Of a DNA stretch of 36,148 bases, positions 16,358-26,670 are shown piece by piece. Both the position numbers and the translations under genes were made by a program. Origin of the DNA: Clostridiales bacterium (lineage in GTDB: Bacteria > Bacillota > Clostridia > Christensenellales > Pumilibacteraceae); contig SVHR01000004.1 of the NCBI GenBank assembly GCA_015055705.1, positions 1 through 36,148 of the forward strand, in the 5' to 3' direction. The notes beneath the pieces are model-generated. The model was not told the origin of the DNA, did no database searches, and saw only the letters and a list, made by a program, of their open reading frames with translations. How positions within the stretch are numbered: the stretch's first letter is position 1; each line of letters begins with the position of its first letter.

Positions 16358-17350
16358 ATGGCAAGGCGAAAGAATTTGCCCCAAAAGGTAGTCGATTATC
16401 ATAAACTTGACGAAAAGATGATGTCACTCTATGACGAAATTACCGCATCGTTCGAGAAAAAGAACATTATTGCGCTAAGAAAAGAAGCACTCGAAATGGG
16501 CGTGGAGTCCCCTACAACTCTTAATAAGAAGGATCTTATAAGGAGAATGGTGGATAGAGTAATAAGCGGTTATTTGCCACCGGAAAGTGAAGATAACGGA
16601 ATAATCATTCCGTCATACAAAAGAATGAGGGACGGCGGAGAGCGAATCAACGGACTCTTTCAGGACAACGATGGTGAGCTTCGTATAGGTAATTGCATTG
16701 TTCCGTCCACCGTGGCAAAGGGTTCGGCTCTTCGTGACGGCGATTTGGTAGAGGGTATTGTTACTTTGGTGGACGGTGCCGAAACGCTGGTTGTGGTCAA
16801 CAGCATTGACGGAGAAAGTGCACAGCAGCCGAGGCCGTGCTTTGCCGAGATGCGGATGAATAAAAGAGGCGAGTTTGGCAGTATGATTTTGGGCACGCCG
16901 TTCGAAAAATACTTCGAGGGACTTGAGTTTGGTGAGCGTGTTATTTTTGGCGATATGAAGCTGTCCACCGCTTGCGAAATGGTGCGCTCGTATGCAAACG
17001 CTATCGGCTTGTACGTGGGCGTATCGCCCGAATTTGAATGCAAGGAGCAAAGCGGGTTTGCTGTTTCCTTTGACTGCCCCAAGCGCGAGGCGATAAGCAT
17101 TGCACGTCTTGCCTTAGAGCGAGCAAAAAGACTGTGCGAGCGCGGCAAGGAGGTTATGCTTGTCGTGTACGGCTTGGAATTTATTGACGACCGCGACATT
17201 CAGCACGCAATTTTCGGTGCGGGTCGCAGTCTTGACAAGGGCAGTATAACCGTTATTGCAGATGTAAGAGAGGAAGCCGAAAGCGGCGCGTACCAAAGAG
17301 TGGCGACTCGTGTTGCAAGCGAGCTCGATGCGGATGAAATTAAATTTTAG
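16358..17350 (+). CDS. Degenerate Rho transcription terminator paralog
   Basis: Rho_N-like LRKEALEMGVESPTTLNKKDLIRRMVD; CSD-like INGLFQDNDGELRIG...LRDGDLVEGIV; C-terminal AISIARLALERAKRLCERGKEVMLVVYGLE...IFGAGRSLDKGSITVIADV matches the Rho core, but Walker A/B are not recognisable. Confidence 0.8.
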   Translation: MARRKNLPQKVVDYHKLDEKMMSLYDEITASFEKKNIIALRKEALEMGVESPTTLNKKDLIRRMVDRVISGYLPPESEDNGIIIPSYKRMRDGGERINGLFQDNDGELRIGNCIVPSTVAKGSALRDGDLVEGIVTLVDGAETLVVVNSIDGESAQQPRPCFAEMRMNKRGEFGSMILGTPFEKYFEGLEFGERVIFGDMKLSTACEMVRSYANAIGLYVGVSPEFECKEQSGFAVSFDCPKREAISIARLALERAKRLCERGKEVMLVVYGLEFIDDRDIQHAIFGAGRSLDKGSITVIADVREEAESGAYQRVATRVASELDADEIKF

Positions 17351-17358
17351 AGGTTTAT

Positions 17359-20109
17359 ATGGGAGTTATATCTTTTATTAAGGGCGGCAACAACCGCAAG
17401 CAAATCAAAAAGCTGGAGGCGATTGCTTACAAAATTGACAGCTATGAGGAAGAATTCAAAAAGCTTACCGACGAGGAGCTTAAGGCTAAGACCGAAGTAT
17501 TCAAAAAAAGGCTAAAAGAAAATTACGAGACCACCGACGATATTTTGCCCGAGGCCTATGCGGTAGTGCGTGAGGCAAGCTGGCGTGTGCTTGGTATGCG
17601 TCACTTTGGTGTTCAGCTTCTTGGCGGTATTGCTCTCCATCAGGGCAGAATCGCCGAAATGCGTACCGGTGAAGGTAAAACCCTTGTGGCTACGCTTCCC
17701 GCATACCTCAACGCGCTTACGGGCAACGGCGTTCACGTAGTTACGGTAAACGACTATTTGGCAAAGCGTGACGCGGAGTGGATGGGTAAGGTTCACCGCT
17801 TTTTGGGACTTACCGTTGGCGTTGCGATTGCAGGCATGACCCCCGAGGAAAAGCGCGCGGCGTACGCATGCGACATAACGTACGCGACAAACAACGAGCT
17901 TGGCTTTGACTACCTTCGTGACAATATGGTTGTGTATAAGGACGCGCTTGTTCAGCGTGGACTCAGCTTTGCCATCATCGACGAGGTGGACAGTATTCTT
18001 ATAGACGAGGCGCGAACTCCGCTTATTATCAGCGGCGCGGGCGGCAAAAGCAGCGATATGTACGGGATTGCAAACAGATTTGTTCGTACCCTTAAGGCTT
18101 CGACCAACACCGACGACGAGGGTAAGGCGGAGGAAGGCGAGGAAAGTAACGGCGACTTCGAAATCGACCGCAAAAAGAAGGCAATCAACCTTACCGAGCG
18201 CGGTATTCGCAAGGCGGAAAAGTTCTTTAATATCGACGATATCACGGACGTTGACCACTCCGAGCTTAACCACTATATCAACAACGCGCTCCGCGCAGTG
18301 CACGTTATGAAGCGTGACGAGGATTATATCGTGCGTGACGGCGAGGTTTTGATTGTAGACGAGTTTACCGGACGTGTTATGGTGGGCAGACGTTACAGCG
18401 ACGGCTTGCACCAGGCAATCGAAGCAAAGGAAAACGTAAGAATTCAAAACGAAAACCGCACGAGAGCTACCATCACCTTCCAAAACTACTTTAAGCTTTA
18501 CAAAAAGCTTTGCGGTATGACAGGTACTGCAAAAACAGAGGAAACGGAGTTCCGCGGAATATACGGCCTTGACGTTGTGGTTATTCCGCCTAACAAAACG
18601 AGCCAACGTATAGACGAAAACGATGTCATTTTCCCCACAGTAAAGGGAAAAACCGACGCTATGATCGAGGATATCGAGGAGTGCTATAAGGCAGGTCAGC
18701 CTGTGCTTGTAGGTACTACCACGGTAGATAAGAGTGAGGCGCTTAGCAAAATTCTTACAGCACGCCGCATTCCGCACAACGTGCTTAACGCAAAGAATCA
18801 CCAACGCGAGGCGGAGATTATCGCGCAAGCCGGCAAAAAGCATCAGGTAACCATTGCAACCAACATGGCGGGCCGCGGTACCGACATTTTGCTTGGCGGT
18901 AACGCCGAGTATATGGCAAAGGAGCGCATGCGCAATCAGGGAATGAGCGAGGAAGCGATTTACAACGCAACCTCGTACTTCAATACCGAAGACCCCGAAA
19001 TTCTGGAAGCAAGAAGAATCTTCCGCGAATATTACGATTCCTTTAAGGAGGAAATCGAAAAGGAAAAGCAGGACGTTATTGCTGTCGGCGGCTTGCGTAT
19101 TATAGGTACCGAGCGCCACGAATCGCGCCGTATCGACAACCAGCTTCGCGGCCGTGCAGGTCGTCAGGGCGACGTGGGCAGCACCAAGTTCTACCTTTCT
19201 ATGGAAGACGATATGATAAGGCTTTTCGGTGGCGACAGAATGAAGCGTATCGCCGAAATCTTCAAGCTGGACGAGGACACCGCAATGGAGTTCAAGGTTC
19301 TTACCCGTGGCATCGAGAATGCTCAAAGCGAGCTTGAGGGCAGAAATTTCCGCATACGTAAGCAAGTTCTTGAGTACGATGACGTAATGAACGTTCAACG
19401 TACCACCGTTTATGCCGAGCGAAACCGTATTCTTATGGGCGAGTCGGTGCACGAAACCATCGTTAATATGATGAAGAGTCAGGTGGAGATTATCGTAGAC
19501 GCATACACCAATCCCAAGCTTGACTGGACGGAGTGGGAGTACGAGGAGCTTAACAAGGAAATTCGCCGCAAGCTTTTGCCCGAGGAAGAGGAGCTGCTCA
19601 CCGAGGAGATTCTTGGCAGATATGACGTAGAGGAGCTTAAGGAATTTATCTTTAACGAAATGCAAAGCGTTTACAACAAGAAGATTCAAGAGGCGGCGGC
19701 ACTTGGAGTGGACTTCGAGGAGGTTGAGCGCATAATCTTGCTTAAAATCGTAGACGGCAAGTGGACCGAGCATATCGACGTTATGGACACGCTTCGCCGT
19801 GAAATCGGCTTGCAGGCTTACGGTCAAAAGGACCCCGTCCTTATGTACAAGCAAGAGGGATTTGCTCTCTTTGAGGAAATGAACGACAGCATTCGTGAAA
19901 ACACCGTTGCGTACCTTATGCGCGTCAACGTTCAGCGCGCGCCCAAAAAGCGCGAGGAGCAAAACATGGACTTGCTTGTAAACAGCGACGGCACAAGACA
20001 GGTTAAAAGACCTACTGTCAACAAAACTAAGGTACGTGCAAACGATTTGTGCCCGTGCGGAAGCGGCAAGAAGTATAAAATGTGCTGCATGGGCAAAGAC
20101 GGCAAGTAA
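17359..20109 (+). CDS. secA: Preprotein translocase subunit SecA
   Basis: RHFGVQLLGGIALHQGRIAEMRTGEGKTLVATLPAYL, DEVDSILIDEARTPLIISG, NMAGRGTDILLGGN, C-terminal LCPCGSGKKYKMCC. Confidence 0.98.
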   Translation: MGVISFIKGGNNRKQIKKLEAIAYKIDSYEEEFKKLTDEELKAKTEVFKKRLKENYETTDDILPEAYAVVREASWRVLGMRHFGVQLLGGIALHQGRIAEMRTGEGKTLVATLPAYLNALTGNGVHVVTVNDYLAKRDAEWMGKVHRFLGLTVGVAIAGMTPEEKRAAYACDITYATNNELGFDYLRDNMVVYKDALVQRGLSFAIIDEVDSILIDEARTPLIISGAGGKSSDMYGIANRFVRTLKASTNTDDEGKAEEGEESNGDFEIDRKKKAINLTERGIRKAEKFFNIDDITDVDHSELNHYINNALRAVHVMKRDEDYIVRDGEVLIVDEFTGRVMVGRRYSDGLHQAIEAKENVRIQNENRTRATITFQNYFKLYKKLCGMTGTAKTEETEFRGIYGLDVVVIPPNKTSQRIDENDVIFPTVKGKTDAMIEDIEECYKAGQPVLVGTTTVDKSEALSKILTARRIPHNVLNAKNHQREAEIIAQAGKKHQVTIATNMAGRGTDILLGGNAEYMAKERMRNQGMSEEAIYNATSYFNTEDPEILEARRIFREYYDSFKEEIEKEKQDVIAVGGLRIIGTERHESRRIDNQLRGRAGRQGDVGSTKFYLSMEDDMIRLFGGDRMKRIAEIFKLDEDTAMEFKVLTRGIENAQSELEGRNFRIRKQVLEYDDVMNVQRTTVYAERNRILMGESVHETIVNMMKSQVEIIVDAYTNPKLDWTEWEYEELNKEIRRKLLPEEEELLTEEILGRYDVEELKEFIFNEMQSVYNKKIQEAAALGVDFEEVERIILLKIVDGKWTEHIDVMDTLRREIGLQAYGQKDPVLMYKQEGFALFEEMNDSIRENTVAYLMRVNVQRAPKKREEQNMDLLVNSDGTRQVKRPTVNKTKVRANDLCPCGSGKKYKMCCMGKDGK

Positions 20110-20115
20110 ATATTT

Positions 20116-21213
20116 ATGATAGTTTTAGACGACGAAAAATCAAAAATAAAAGCCCTTAAGGCAAAGTTCGAGGGCTGCTGCGAGGCGTTTGATACCGATA
20201 AAATGGAAGAGCGTCTGCGCGAGCTTACCGCGTTGCAGGAGGACCCCGAGCTATTCAAGGACCTAAAGCGCGCGCAAGGCATCAACGCCGAGGCGAAGGC
20301 TGTGTCCGATAGACTTGACGACCTTAAGCAAAAGCGAGCCTCTCTTCGTGACGCCGAGGAGTACGTCGAGCTTATCGAGGCGGAGGACGACGAGGGACTG
20401 TATGCCGAGCTTACCGAGCTTCTTTCGGTATTAGAAGCAGAAATCGAAAAGCTTCACCTTGTTACTCTTCTTAAGGGCGAGTACGACGCTAACAACGCAA
20501 TCCTTACCTTGCATGCGGGCGCAGGCGGAACCGAGGCGCAGGACTGGACGCAAATGCTGTACCGCATGTACAGAATGTACGCCGAGAAAAGTGGCTTTAG
20601 TGTAGAGGTTATGGACGTGCTTGACGGTGACGAGGCAGGGCTTAAAAGCGTGACCTTTGCCGTAAAGGGGCTTAATGCTTACGGCTACCTTAAGGCGGAA
20701 AAGGGCGTGCATAGACTTGTGCGAATTTCGCCGTTTGACAGCAACGCGCGCAGACACACCTCGTTTGCAAGCTTAGAGGTTATGCCCGAAATCGAAAACG
20801 ACGTGGCAATCAAGGTTACGCCCGACGAGCTTAGGATAGACACCTACCGAAGCGGCGGTGCGGGCGGTCAGCACGTAAACAAGACGGACAGCGCGGTACG
20901 CATTACGCATATCCCCACGGGAATCGTGGTCGCTTGCCAAAACGAGCGCAGTCAAATTCAAAATAAAGAAACGGCAATGAAGATGCTTTATAGCAAGCTT
21001 GCCGAGCTTCGCGAGCGTCAAATCAGCGAAAAAGCCGCCGAAATCAAGGGTGAGCTTAAAAAAATCGAGTGGGGCAGTCAGATTCGCTCGTACGTTTTTC
21101 AGCCGTACACCATGGTCAAGGACCACCGAAGCGGCTACGAGGACACCGACGTGTTCTCGGTTATGGATGGCAATATTCAAGAGTTTATTTTCGAGTATTT
21201 ACGAAAGGCGTAA
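20116..21213 (+). CDS. prfB: Peptide chain release factor 2 (no programmed frameshift evident)
   Basis: AGAGGTEAQDWTQMLYRMY, HRLVRISPFDSNARRHTSFAS (SPF), RSGGAGGQHVNKTDSAVRITH (GGQ). Confidence 0.95.
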   Translation: MIVLDDEKSKIKALKAKFEGCCEAFDTDKMEERLRELTALQEDPELFKDLKRAQGINAEAKAVSDRLDDLKQKRASLRDAEEYVELIEAEDDEGLYAELTELLSVLEAEIEKLHLVTLLKGEYDANNAILTLHAGAGGTEAQDWTQMLYRMYRMYAEKSGFSVEVMDVLDGDEAGLKSVTFAVKGLNAYGYLKAEKGVHRLVRISPFDSNARRHTSFASLEVMPEIENDVAIKVTPDELRIDTYRSGGAGGQHVNKTDSAVRITHIPTGIVVACQNERSQIQNKETAMKMLYSKLAELRERQISEKAAEIKGELKKIEWGSQIRSYVFQPYTMVKDHRSGYEDTDVFSVMDGNIQEFIFEYLRKA

Positions 21214-21216
21214 TTT

Positions 21217-22260
21217 ATGTACACACAAAGAACAAAAGCAAAATTCGAAGCGCTTAAAGGCGGCGATCCCATCGTTATGGGTATCGAAAGCTCGTGTGAC
21301 GAAACGGCTGTTGCGATCGTTCGCGGCAGGCGTGTTTTGGCCAATATCGTTGCCTCGCAGATTGATATTCACCGCAAGTACGGCGGCGTCGTGCCCGAGG
21401 TGGCATCTCGCAGTCATACCGACGTGATTGTCTCGTGCATAGACGAGGCGCTATACAAGGCGGAACTTACGCTTGACCAAATCGACTGCATTGGCGTAAC
21501 GTACGGTGCGGGGCTTATCGGCGCGTTGCTCGTGGGCGTATCTGCGGCAAAGGCGATTTGCTTTGCCCGCGACATTCCGCTTGTCAAGGTTAATCATATC
21601 GAGGGGCACATTTGCGCCAACTATATAGATACCGACCTAAAGCCGCCGTTTATTTCGCTTGTTGCAAGCGGTGGACATACCGCCGTATACAAGGTGAACG
21701 GCTACAACGATTACGAGGTAGTGGGAGCAACTCGCGACGACGCTATCGGCGAGGCGTTTGACAAGGTTGCGCGCTTGCTTGGGCTTCCGTACCCCGGCGG
21801 CCCACAGATAGACAGGCTTGCAAAAGAGGGCAAGCCCACCATAAAATTTTATAAGCACGCTAAGGGCGTAAGCGCCGATTTGTCGCTTAGCTATTCGGGG
21901 CTTAAGACCGCCGTGGTCAATTTTTTGCATAACGCCCGTCAGAAAAATGAACAAATCAATGTTCCCGACGTGTGTGCCTCGTTTACTGCCGAGGCAGTTG
22001 ACCTGCTGGTGGACACCACCATTGTTGCCGCAAAGCGTGAGGGACTAAAGACCATCGTTTTGGCAGGCGGCGTGGCGGCAAACTCGTATCTTAGAGAAAA
22101 GCTTAAGGTCGAGGGCGAGAAAAACGGCTTTACCGTGCTGTATCCGCCGTTGTCGCTTTGCACCGACAACGCGGCAATGATTGCTATGCGTGCGTATTTG
22201 TCCGCAGTCGAGGGCAAGGACTATGCCGACCTATCACTTAATGCGAGGCCAAGCCTATGA
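21217..22260 (+). CDS. tsaD: tRNA N6-adenosine threonylcarbamoyltransferase TsaD
   Basis: MGIESSCDETAVAIVRG, HIEGHICANYI, VASGGHTAVYKV, GVAANSYLREKL, YPPLSLCTDNAAMIA. Confidence 0.97.
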   Translation: MYTQRTKAKFEALKGGDPIVMGIESSCDETAVAIVRGRRVLANIVASQIDIHRKYGGVVPEVASRSHTDVIVSCIDEALYKAELTLDQIDCIGVTYGAGLIGALLVGVSAAKAICFARDIPLVKVNHIEGHICANYIDTDLKPPFISLVASGGHTAVYKVNGYNDYEVVGATRDDAIGEAFDKVARLLGLPYPGGPQIDRLAKEGKPTIKFYKHAKGVSADLSLSYSGLKTAVVNFLHNARQKNEQINVPDVCASFTAEAVDLLVDTTIVAAKREGLKTIVLAGGVAANSYLREKLKVEGEKNGFTVLYPPLSLCTDNAAMIAMRAYLSAVEGKDYADLSLNARPSL

Positions 22261-23342
22261 AGACGGTAGTAGTGGGAATGAGTGGCGGCGTGGATTCGTC
22301 GGTTGCGGCGCTTTTGCTTAAGCGTGCGGGCTATGACGTAATCGGGCTGTTTATGCATAATTGGGAGGAAGAGGACGGCGGAGCTTGTACTGCCGCCGAG
22401 GACTGGGCGGACGTGCGCGCAGTTTGCGGCAAAATCGGTATACCGCATTATTCTGTAAATTTCAGCAAGGAGTACGGCGAGAGGGTTTTTGCCCACTTCT
22501 TGCACGAGTACGAGGCGGGCAGAACGCCTAATCCCGACGTGCTGTGCAATCGTGAAATCAAGTTTGGCGTGTTCCGCGACTATGCGCTAAAGCTGGGTGC
22601 GGCGGTGGCTACCGGTCACTACTGCGATATAGGCGAGGTGGGCGGCGAGCCCGTTCTTTTGAAGGCGCACGACCAAAACAAGGACCAAACGTACTTTTTG
22701 TGCGACACCAAAACCGAGCAGCTACGTGACGTAATGTTTCCGCTTGGCAAGCTGGCAAAGGACGAGGTGCGAAAAATCGCAACCGAAAACGGACTTGCCA
22801 CCTCGGGCAAAAAGGACTCCACCGGCATATGCTTTATTGGCGAACGCAAATTCCGTGCGTTTTTATCCGAGTATCTACCTGCAAAAGAGGGCAAAATTGT
22901 GGACGTTTCGGGCAGAGAAATCGGCACTCATTACGGACTTATGTATTACACTCTCGGTCAGCGTAGGGGCTTGGGCATAGGCGGCGTAAGGGGTGAGGCG
23001 CAGGAGCGTTGGTACGTAGTGGAAAAAAACCTAAAGGACAATGTTTTGGTGGTGTCGTGCGGCGAGGGCGAGGAGCTTCTTAGCTATGGGCTAAAGACCG
23101 AGGGATTTAACTTTATCGGCAAGGTGAATTATCCAGATATGTTCCGTTGCACCGCAAAAATGCGCTACCGTCAAGGTGAGCAGGGCGTAACCGTCAAAAT
23201 GGTGGACGGCAACGCTGTTATCAAATTTGACGAGCGTCAGCGCGCGGTCACGCCCGGTCAGTACGCCGTTCTTTACGATGACGACCGCTGTCTTGGCGGC
23301 GGTGTAATAGGCGAGGTTTATGCGCAGCCGTTCGAGCTGTAA
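22257..23342 (+). CDS. mnmA: tRNA-specific 2-thiouridylase MnmA
   Basis: VVVGMSGGVDSSVAALLLKRAGYDVIGLFMHNW, PNPDVLCNREIKF, ATGHYCDI, QTYFLC, STGICFIGERKFRAFLSEYLPA. Confidence 0.97.
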   Translation: MKTVVVGMSGGVDSSVAALLLKRAGYDVIGLFMHNWEEEDGGACTAAEDWADVRAVCGKIGIPHYSVNFSKEYGERVFAHFLHEYEAGRTPNPDVLCNREIKFGVFRDYALKLGAAVATGHYCDIGEVGGEPVLLKAHDQNKDQTYFLCDTKTEQLRDVMFPLGKLAKDEVRKIATENGLATSGKKDSTGICFIGERKFRAFLSEYLPAKEGKIVDVSGREIGTHYGLMYYTLGQRRGLGIGGVRGEAQERWYVVEKNLKDNVLVVSCGEGEELLSYGLKTEGFNFIGKVNYPDMFRCTAKMRYRQGEQGVTVKMVDGNAVIKFDERQRAVTPGQYAVLYDDDRCLGGGVIGEVYAQPFEL

Positions 23343-23440
23343 AAAGCCTTGGCTTATGGCAAAGAGTAATAAAAACAAACAGGCGTAGTGGCGAAATATT
23401 GCCAAAATAATATCAAGCAAAAAACTTTTCGGAGGAAAAT

Positions 23441-24481
23441 ATGATAAATAAGATCGACAAGAATTACGTTTTTGAGGTAATAAAGGGACTTATGTCCATC
23501 GACAGCCCCAGCGGCTTTTGCGGCAAGGCTATCGAGTACGTAGGCGGCAAAGCAAAGGAGCTTGGCCACGAATTCGCGGTTACCAACAAGGGCTGTGGCG
23601 TGATTACCGTTAAGGGTAGAGAAAAGGGCAAGCGCGTAGGTCTTGCGGCTCACGTGGATACGCTTGGACTTATGGTTAGGTCGATTGGCGCGGACGGCTC
23701 GATTGCCTTTACCAAGGTGGGCGGACCTATTCTCCCCACGCTTGACGGCGAATACTGCAAGATTTATACCCGTGACGGCAGGGTTTATAGCGGCACGATC
23801 CTCAGCAAAAGTCCGTCCGTTCACGTTTATGCAGACAACGCAACCAAGCTGAGGGACGAGGGTAATATGTACGTTCGTCTTGACGAGGTAGTAAAAAAAG
23901 CTGATGACGTAAAGGCACTTGGCGTTGGAGTAGGCGACTATATTGCTTATGACCCCAAAACCGTTATTACCGAAAGCGGCTTTGTTAAGTCGAGATTTTT
24001 GGACGACAAGGCAAGCGTAGCTTGCATTTTGGGTGCACTTAAGGCAATGAAGGACGAGGGCGCTATGCCGAGGTTTGATACACAAATTTTCATTACCGTA
24101 TACGAGGAGGTCGGTCACGGCGGCGCTCCGATGGGCGAGGGACTTGACGAAATGCTTGCTGTCGATATGGGCTGCATCGGTCTTGACCTTGGCTGCACCG
24201 AGTACGACGTTTCGATTTGCGCAAAGGACGGCGGCGGACCGTACGACTACGAGATGGTTTCGCGCCTTAAGGGCTATGCGGACGAGAACGGCATAAGCTA
24301 CGCAATGGATATCTATCCGTTCTATGGCTCGGACGTTGGTGCGATGCTTCGGGCAGGTCACGATGTGCGTGGCGCACTCATTGGCCCCGGCATTCACGCT
24401 TCGCACGGTATGGAGCGTACGCACGTAAATGCGCTGATAGAAACAATCAAGCTTATCACCTTGTATTTGGAAGCAAAATAA
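23441..24481 (+). CDS. M42 family metallopeptidase
   Basis: GLAAHVDTLGLMVRSI, FLDDKASVACILGALKAM, FITVYEEVGHGGAP, GPGIHASHGMERTH. Confidence 0.93.
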   Translation: MINKIDKNYVFEVIKGLMSIDSPSGFCGKAIEYVGGKAKELGHEFAVTNKGCGVITVKGREKGKRVGLAAHVDTLGLMVRSIGADGSIAFTKVGGPILPTLDGEYCKIYTRDGRVYSGTILSKSPSVHVYADNATKLRDEGNMYVRLDEVVKKADDVKALGVGVGDYIAYDPKTVITESGFVKSRFLDDKASVACILGALKAMKDEGAMPRFDTQIFITVYEEVGHGGAPMGEGLDEMLAVDMGCIGLDLGCTEYDVSICAKDGGGPYDYEMVSRLKGYADENGISYAMDIYPFYGSDVGAMLRAGHDVRGALIGPGIHASHGMERTHVNALIETIKLITLYLEAK

Positions 24482-24556
24482 TTGACTTTTTGGTAGATAT
24501 TACTATATAATAAAGGCGCGTAAGCTTAGGCGCAGATACATTTTAGAGGTATTATT

Positions 24557-26296
24557 ATGAGAACACATAACTGTAACGAATTACGAAAGGAAGACGTAGG
24601 TAAGGAGGTTGCGCTTTGCGGCTGGTTGCACAGCGTACGCGACCTTGGCGCCGTAGTGTTTTTTGTGTTGCGTGACTTTTACGGCGTAACGCAGGTTACC
24701 GTGTCCGACGAGGAAACTAAGGAATACGTGCGTAACATTTCGCGCGAGTCCACTTTAAGGGTAACGGGTAAGGTTATTTTACGTAGCAGTCCCAACCCGT
24801 CGCTTCCTACCGGTCTTATCGAAATCGAGCCTACGAGCATCGAAATCTTGGGCAAGTGCACCGAAGCATTGCCGTTTGAGGTAGCAAATTCGCTTTCGTC
24901 AAGAGAGGACGTGCGCCTTAAGTACCGCTTCCTTGATCTTCGTAATCCGCTTGTTAAGGACAAAATCGTGCTTCGAAGCAAAATCGTTTCGTCCATCAGG
25001 CGCAGAATGACCGACCTTGGCTTTATGGAAATTACCACCCCCATACTTACCAGCTCGTCGCCCGAGGGCGCACGTGACTTTATCGTGCCCAGCAGACTTT
25101 ATCCCGGTCAGTTCTACGCATTGCCGCAAGCACCCCAGCAGTACAAGCAGCTTCTTATGGCAAGCGGTATCGACAGATATTTCCAAATTGCACCCTGCTT
25201 CCGTGACGAGGACGCGCGTGCCGACCGTTCTCCCGGTGAGTTCTATCAGCTTGATATGGAAATGGCTTTTGCCACCCAAGAGGACGTATTCTCGGTGCTT
25301 GAGGAAATGCTTCCCGCACTCTTTAGAGAGTTTACCGACCGCAAGGTGGACGGAGCGCCGTTCAAGCGCATTCCGTACCTTGATGCGATTCGCGATTACG
25401 GAAGCGACAAGCCGGATCTTCGCAATCCGCTTATTATCAAGGACGTAACCGAGATTTTGCAAAAGGCGGTGCCTATGTTCGAGGGCAAAACCGTCAAGGC
25501 GATCAAGGTGGAAAGCTTCGACAAGCCGCGCAGCTTTATCGACAAGACCATTATCGAGCAGGCACGCCAGAACGAAATCGAAACGGTATACTGGGTAAAG
25601 ACGGACGAAAACAACAATTTTGTGGGTGGACTTGCAAAGTTCCTTGGCGAGGTAGGCGGCGAGCTTATCTCTGCGCTTGACCTTAAGCCAAATAGCTTTG
25701 TTGCAATGGTTTGCGGCGGCAAGGGCGTAAGCAAGCAGGCAGGTATCGTTCGTACAATCCTAGGCACCGAGCTTGATTTGCTCGAAAAGGACGTATACAG
25801 GTTCTGCTGGATTGTGGACTTCCCGATGTACGAAATCGGCGAGGAATCGGGCGAAATAGAGTTCTGCCACAACCCGTTCTCTATGCCGCAGGGCGGAATG
25901 GAAGCGCTTAAAACCAAGGATCCGCTTTCTATTCTTGCTTATCAGTACGACATCGTGTGCAACGGCGTAGAGCTTAGCAGCGGCGCTGTTCGTAACCACG
26001 ACCCCGAAATTATGGTTAAGGCGTTTGAGATTGCAGGCTACGGCATTGACGTAATCGAAAGCAAGTTCTCGGCACTTTACAATGCGTTCAAGTTTGGCGC
26101 ACCTCCGCACGCAGGTATTGCACCGGGCGTTGACCGTATGGTTATGCTTCTTTGCGACGAGCCGAGCATTCGCGAAATCATTGCATTCCCCATGAACAAA
26201 AACGCAAAGGATTTGCTTATGAATGCGCCCAACTTCGTTACCGAAAAGCAGCTTAAGGAAACGCACATTCAGGTCGTTATGCCGGAGGAAAAATAA
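24557..26296 (+). CDS. aspS: Aspartyl-tRNA synthetase
   Basis: CGWLHSVRDLGAVVFFVLRDFYGVTQV, FLDLRNP, SPEGARDFIVPSRLYPGQFYALPQAPQQYKQLLM, CFRDEDARADRSPGEFYQLDMEM, GIAPGVDRMVMLL. Confidence 0.97.
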   Translation: MRTHNCNELRKEDVGKEVALCGWLHSVRDLGAVVFFVLRDFYGVTQVTVSDEETKEYVRNISRESTLRVTGKVILRSSPNPSLPTGLIEIEPTSIEILGKCTEALPFEVANSLSSREDVRLKYRFLDLRNPLVKDKIVLRSKIVSSIRRRMTDLGFMEITTPILTSSSPEGARDFIVPSRLYPGQFYALPQAPQQYKQLLMASGIDRYFQIAPCFRDEDARADRSPGEFYQLDMEMAFATQEDVFSVLEEMLPALFREFTDRKVDGAPFKRIPYLDAIRDYGSDKPDLRNPLIIKDVTEILQKAVPMFEGKTVKAIKVESFDKPRSFIDKTIIEQARQNEIETVYWVKTDENNNFVGGLAKFLGEVGGELISALDLKPNSFVAMVCGGKGVSKQAGIVRTILGTELDLLEKDVYRFCWIVDFPMYEIGEESGEIEFCHNPFSMPQGGMEALKTKDPLSILAYQYDIVCNGVELSSGAVRNHDPEIMVKAFEIAGYGIDVIESKFSALYNAFKFGAPPHAGIAPGVDRMVMLLCDEPSIREIIAFPMNKNAKDLLMNAPNFVTEKQLKETHIQVVMPEEK

Positions 26297-26550
26297 TGGA
26301 CGAGAGAGTTACGCTTACCACCGACGAGGGTGAGGATATTGAATTCGAAATTGTTACCGAGCTTGCGCTTGGCGAGGACTTTTATGCAATAATGCAGCCC
26401 GTAAAGCCGCTTGACGGCGTAGCTGAGGACGAGGCACTTGTTTTTAGAATTATCGAAACGGACGATGGCGACGAGTACGAGCTGGTCATTGACGACGATA
26501 TTTTGGACGGAGTTTTCGAAAGCTACAACAATATGATAGAGGATTTGTAA
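26296..26550 (+). CDS. DUF1292 domain protein
   Basis: MDERVTLTTDEGEDIEFEIVTELALGEDFYAIMQPV...EDEALVFRIIETDDGDEYELVIDDDILDGVFESYN. Confidence 0.87.
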   Translation: MDERVTLTTDEGEDIEFEIVTELALGEDFYAIMQPVKPLDGVAEDEALVFRIIETDDGDEYELVIDDDILDGVFESYNNMIEDL

Positions 26551-26623
26551 AATACAAGGCTCAGCACTAAATCAAGGCAAAAAGAACTCTCTTCTGCCAA
26601 GCAGGTGCATACAATGAAAGCAG

Positions 26624-26670
26624 AAAGAGTAAGAATAATAGGAGATCCTGCTATTCTTACTCTTTTGTTT
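26624..26670 (+). terminator. Intrinsic terminator downstream of aspS-DUF1292
   Basis: aaagagtaagaata...tattcttactcttttgttttt, 14-bp stem. Confidence 0.82.

Noticed and set aside
17512-19962. 816-aa minus-strand ORF
   Set aside because: Fully antisense to secA, which has unmistakable motifs; low-complexity translation typical of antisense frames in RNY-biased genes.
23354-24424. 356-aa minus-strand ORF
   Set aside because: Antisense to the M42 peptidase gene; no family resemblance.
24482-24556. Possible T-box leader upstream of aspS
   Set aside because: Only about 75 nt between genes; no T-box sequence or specifier/terminator structure seen.
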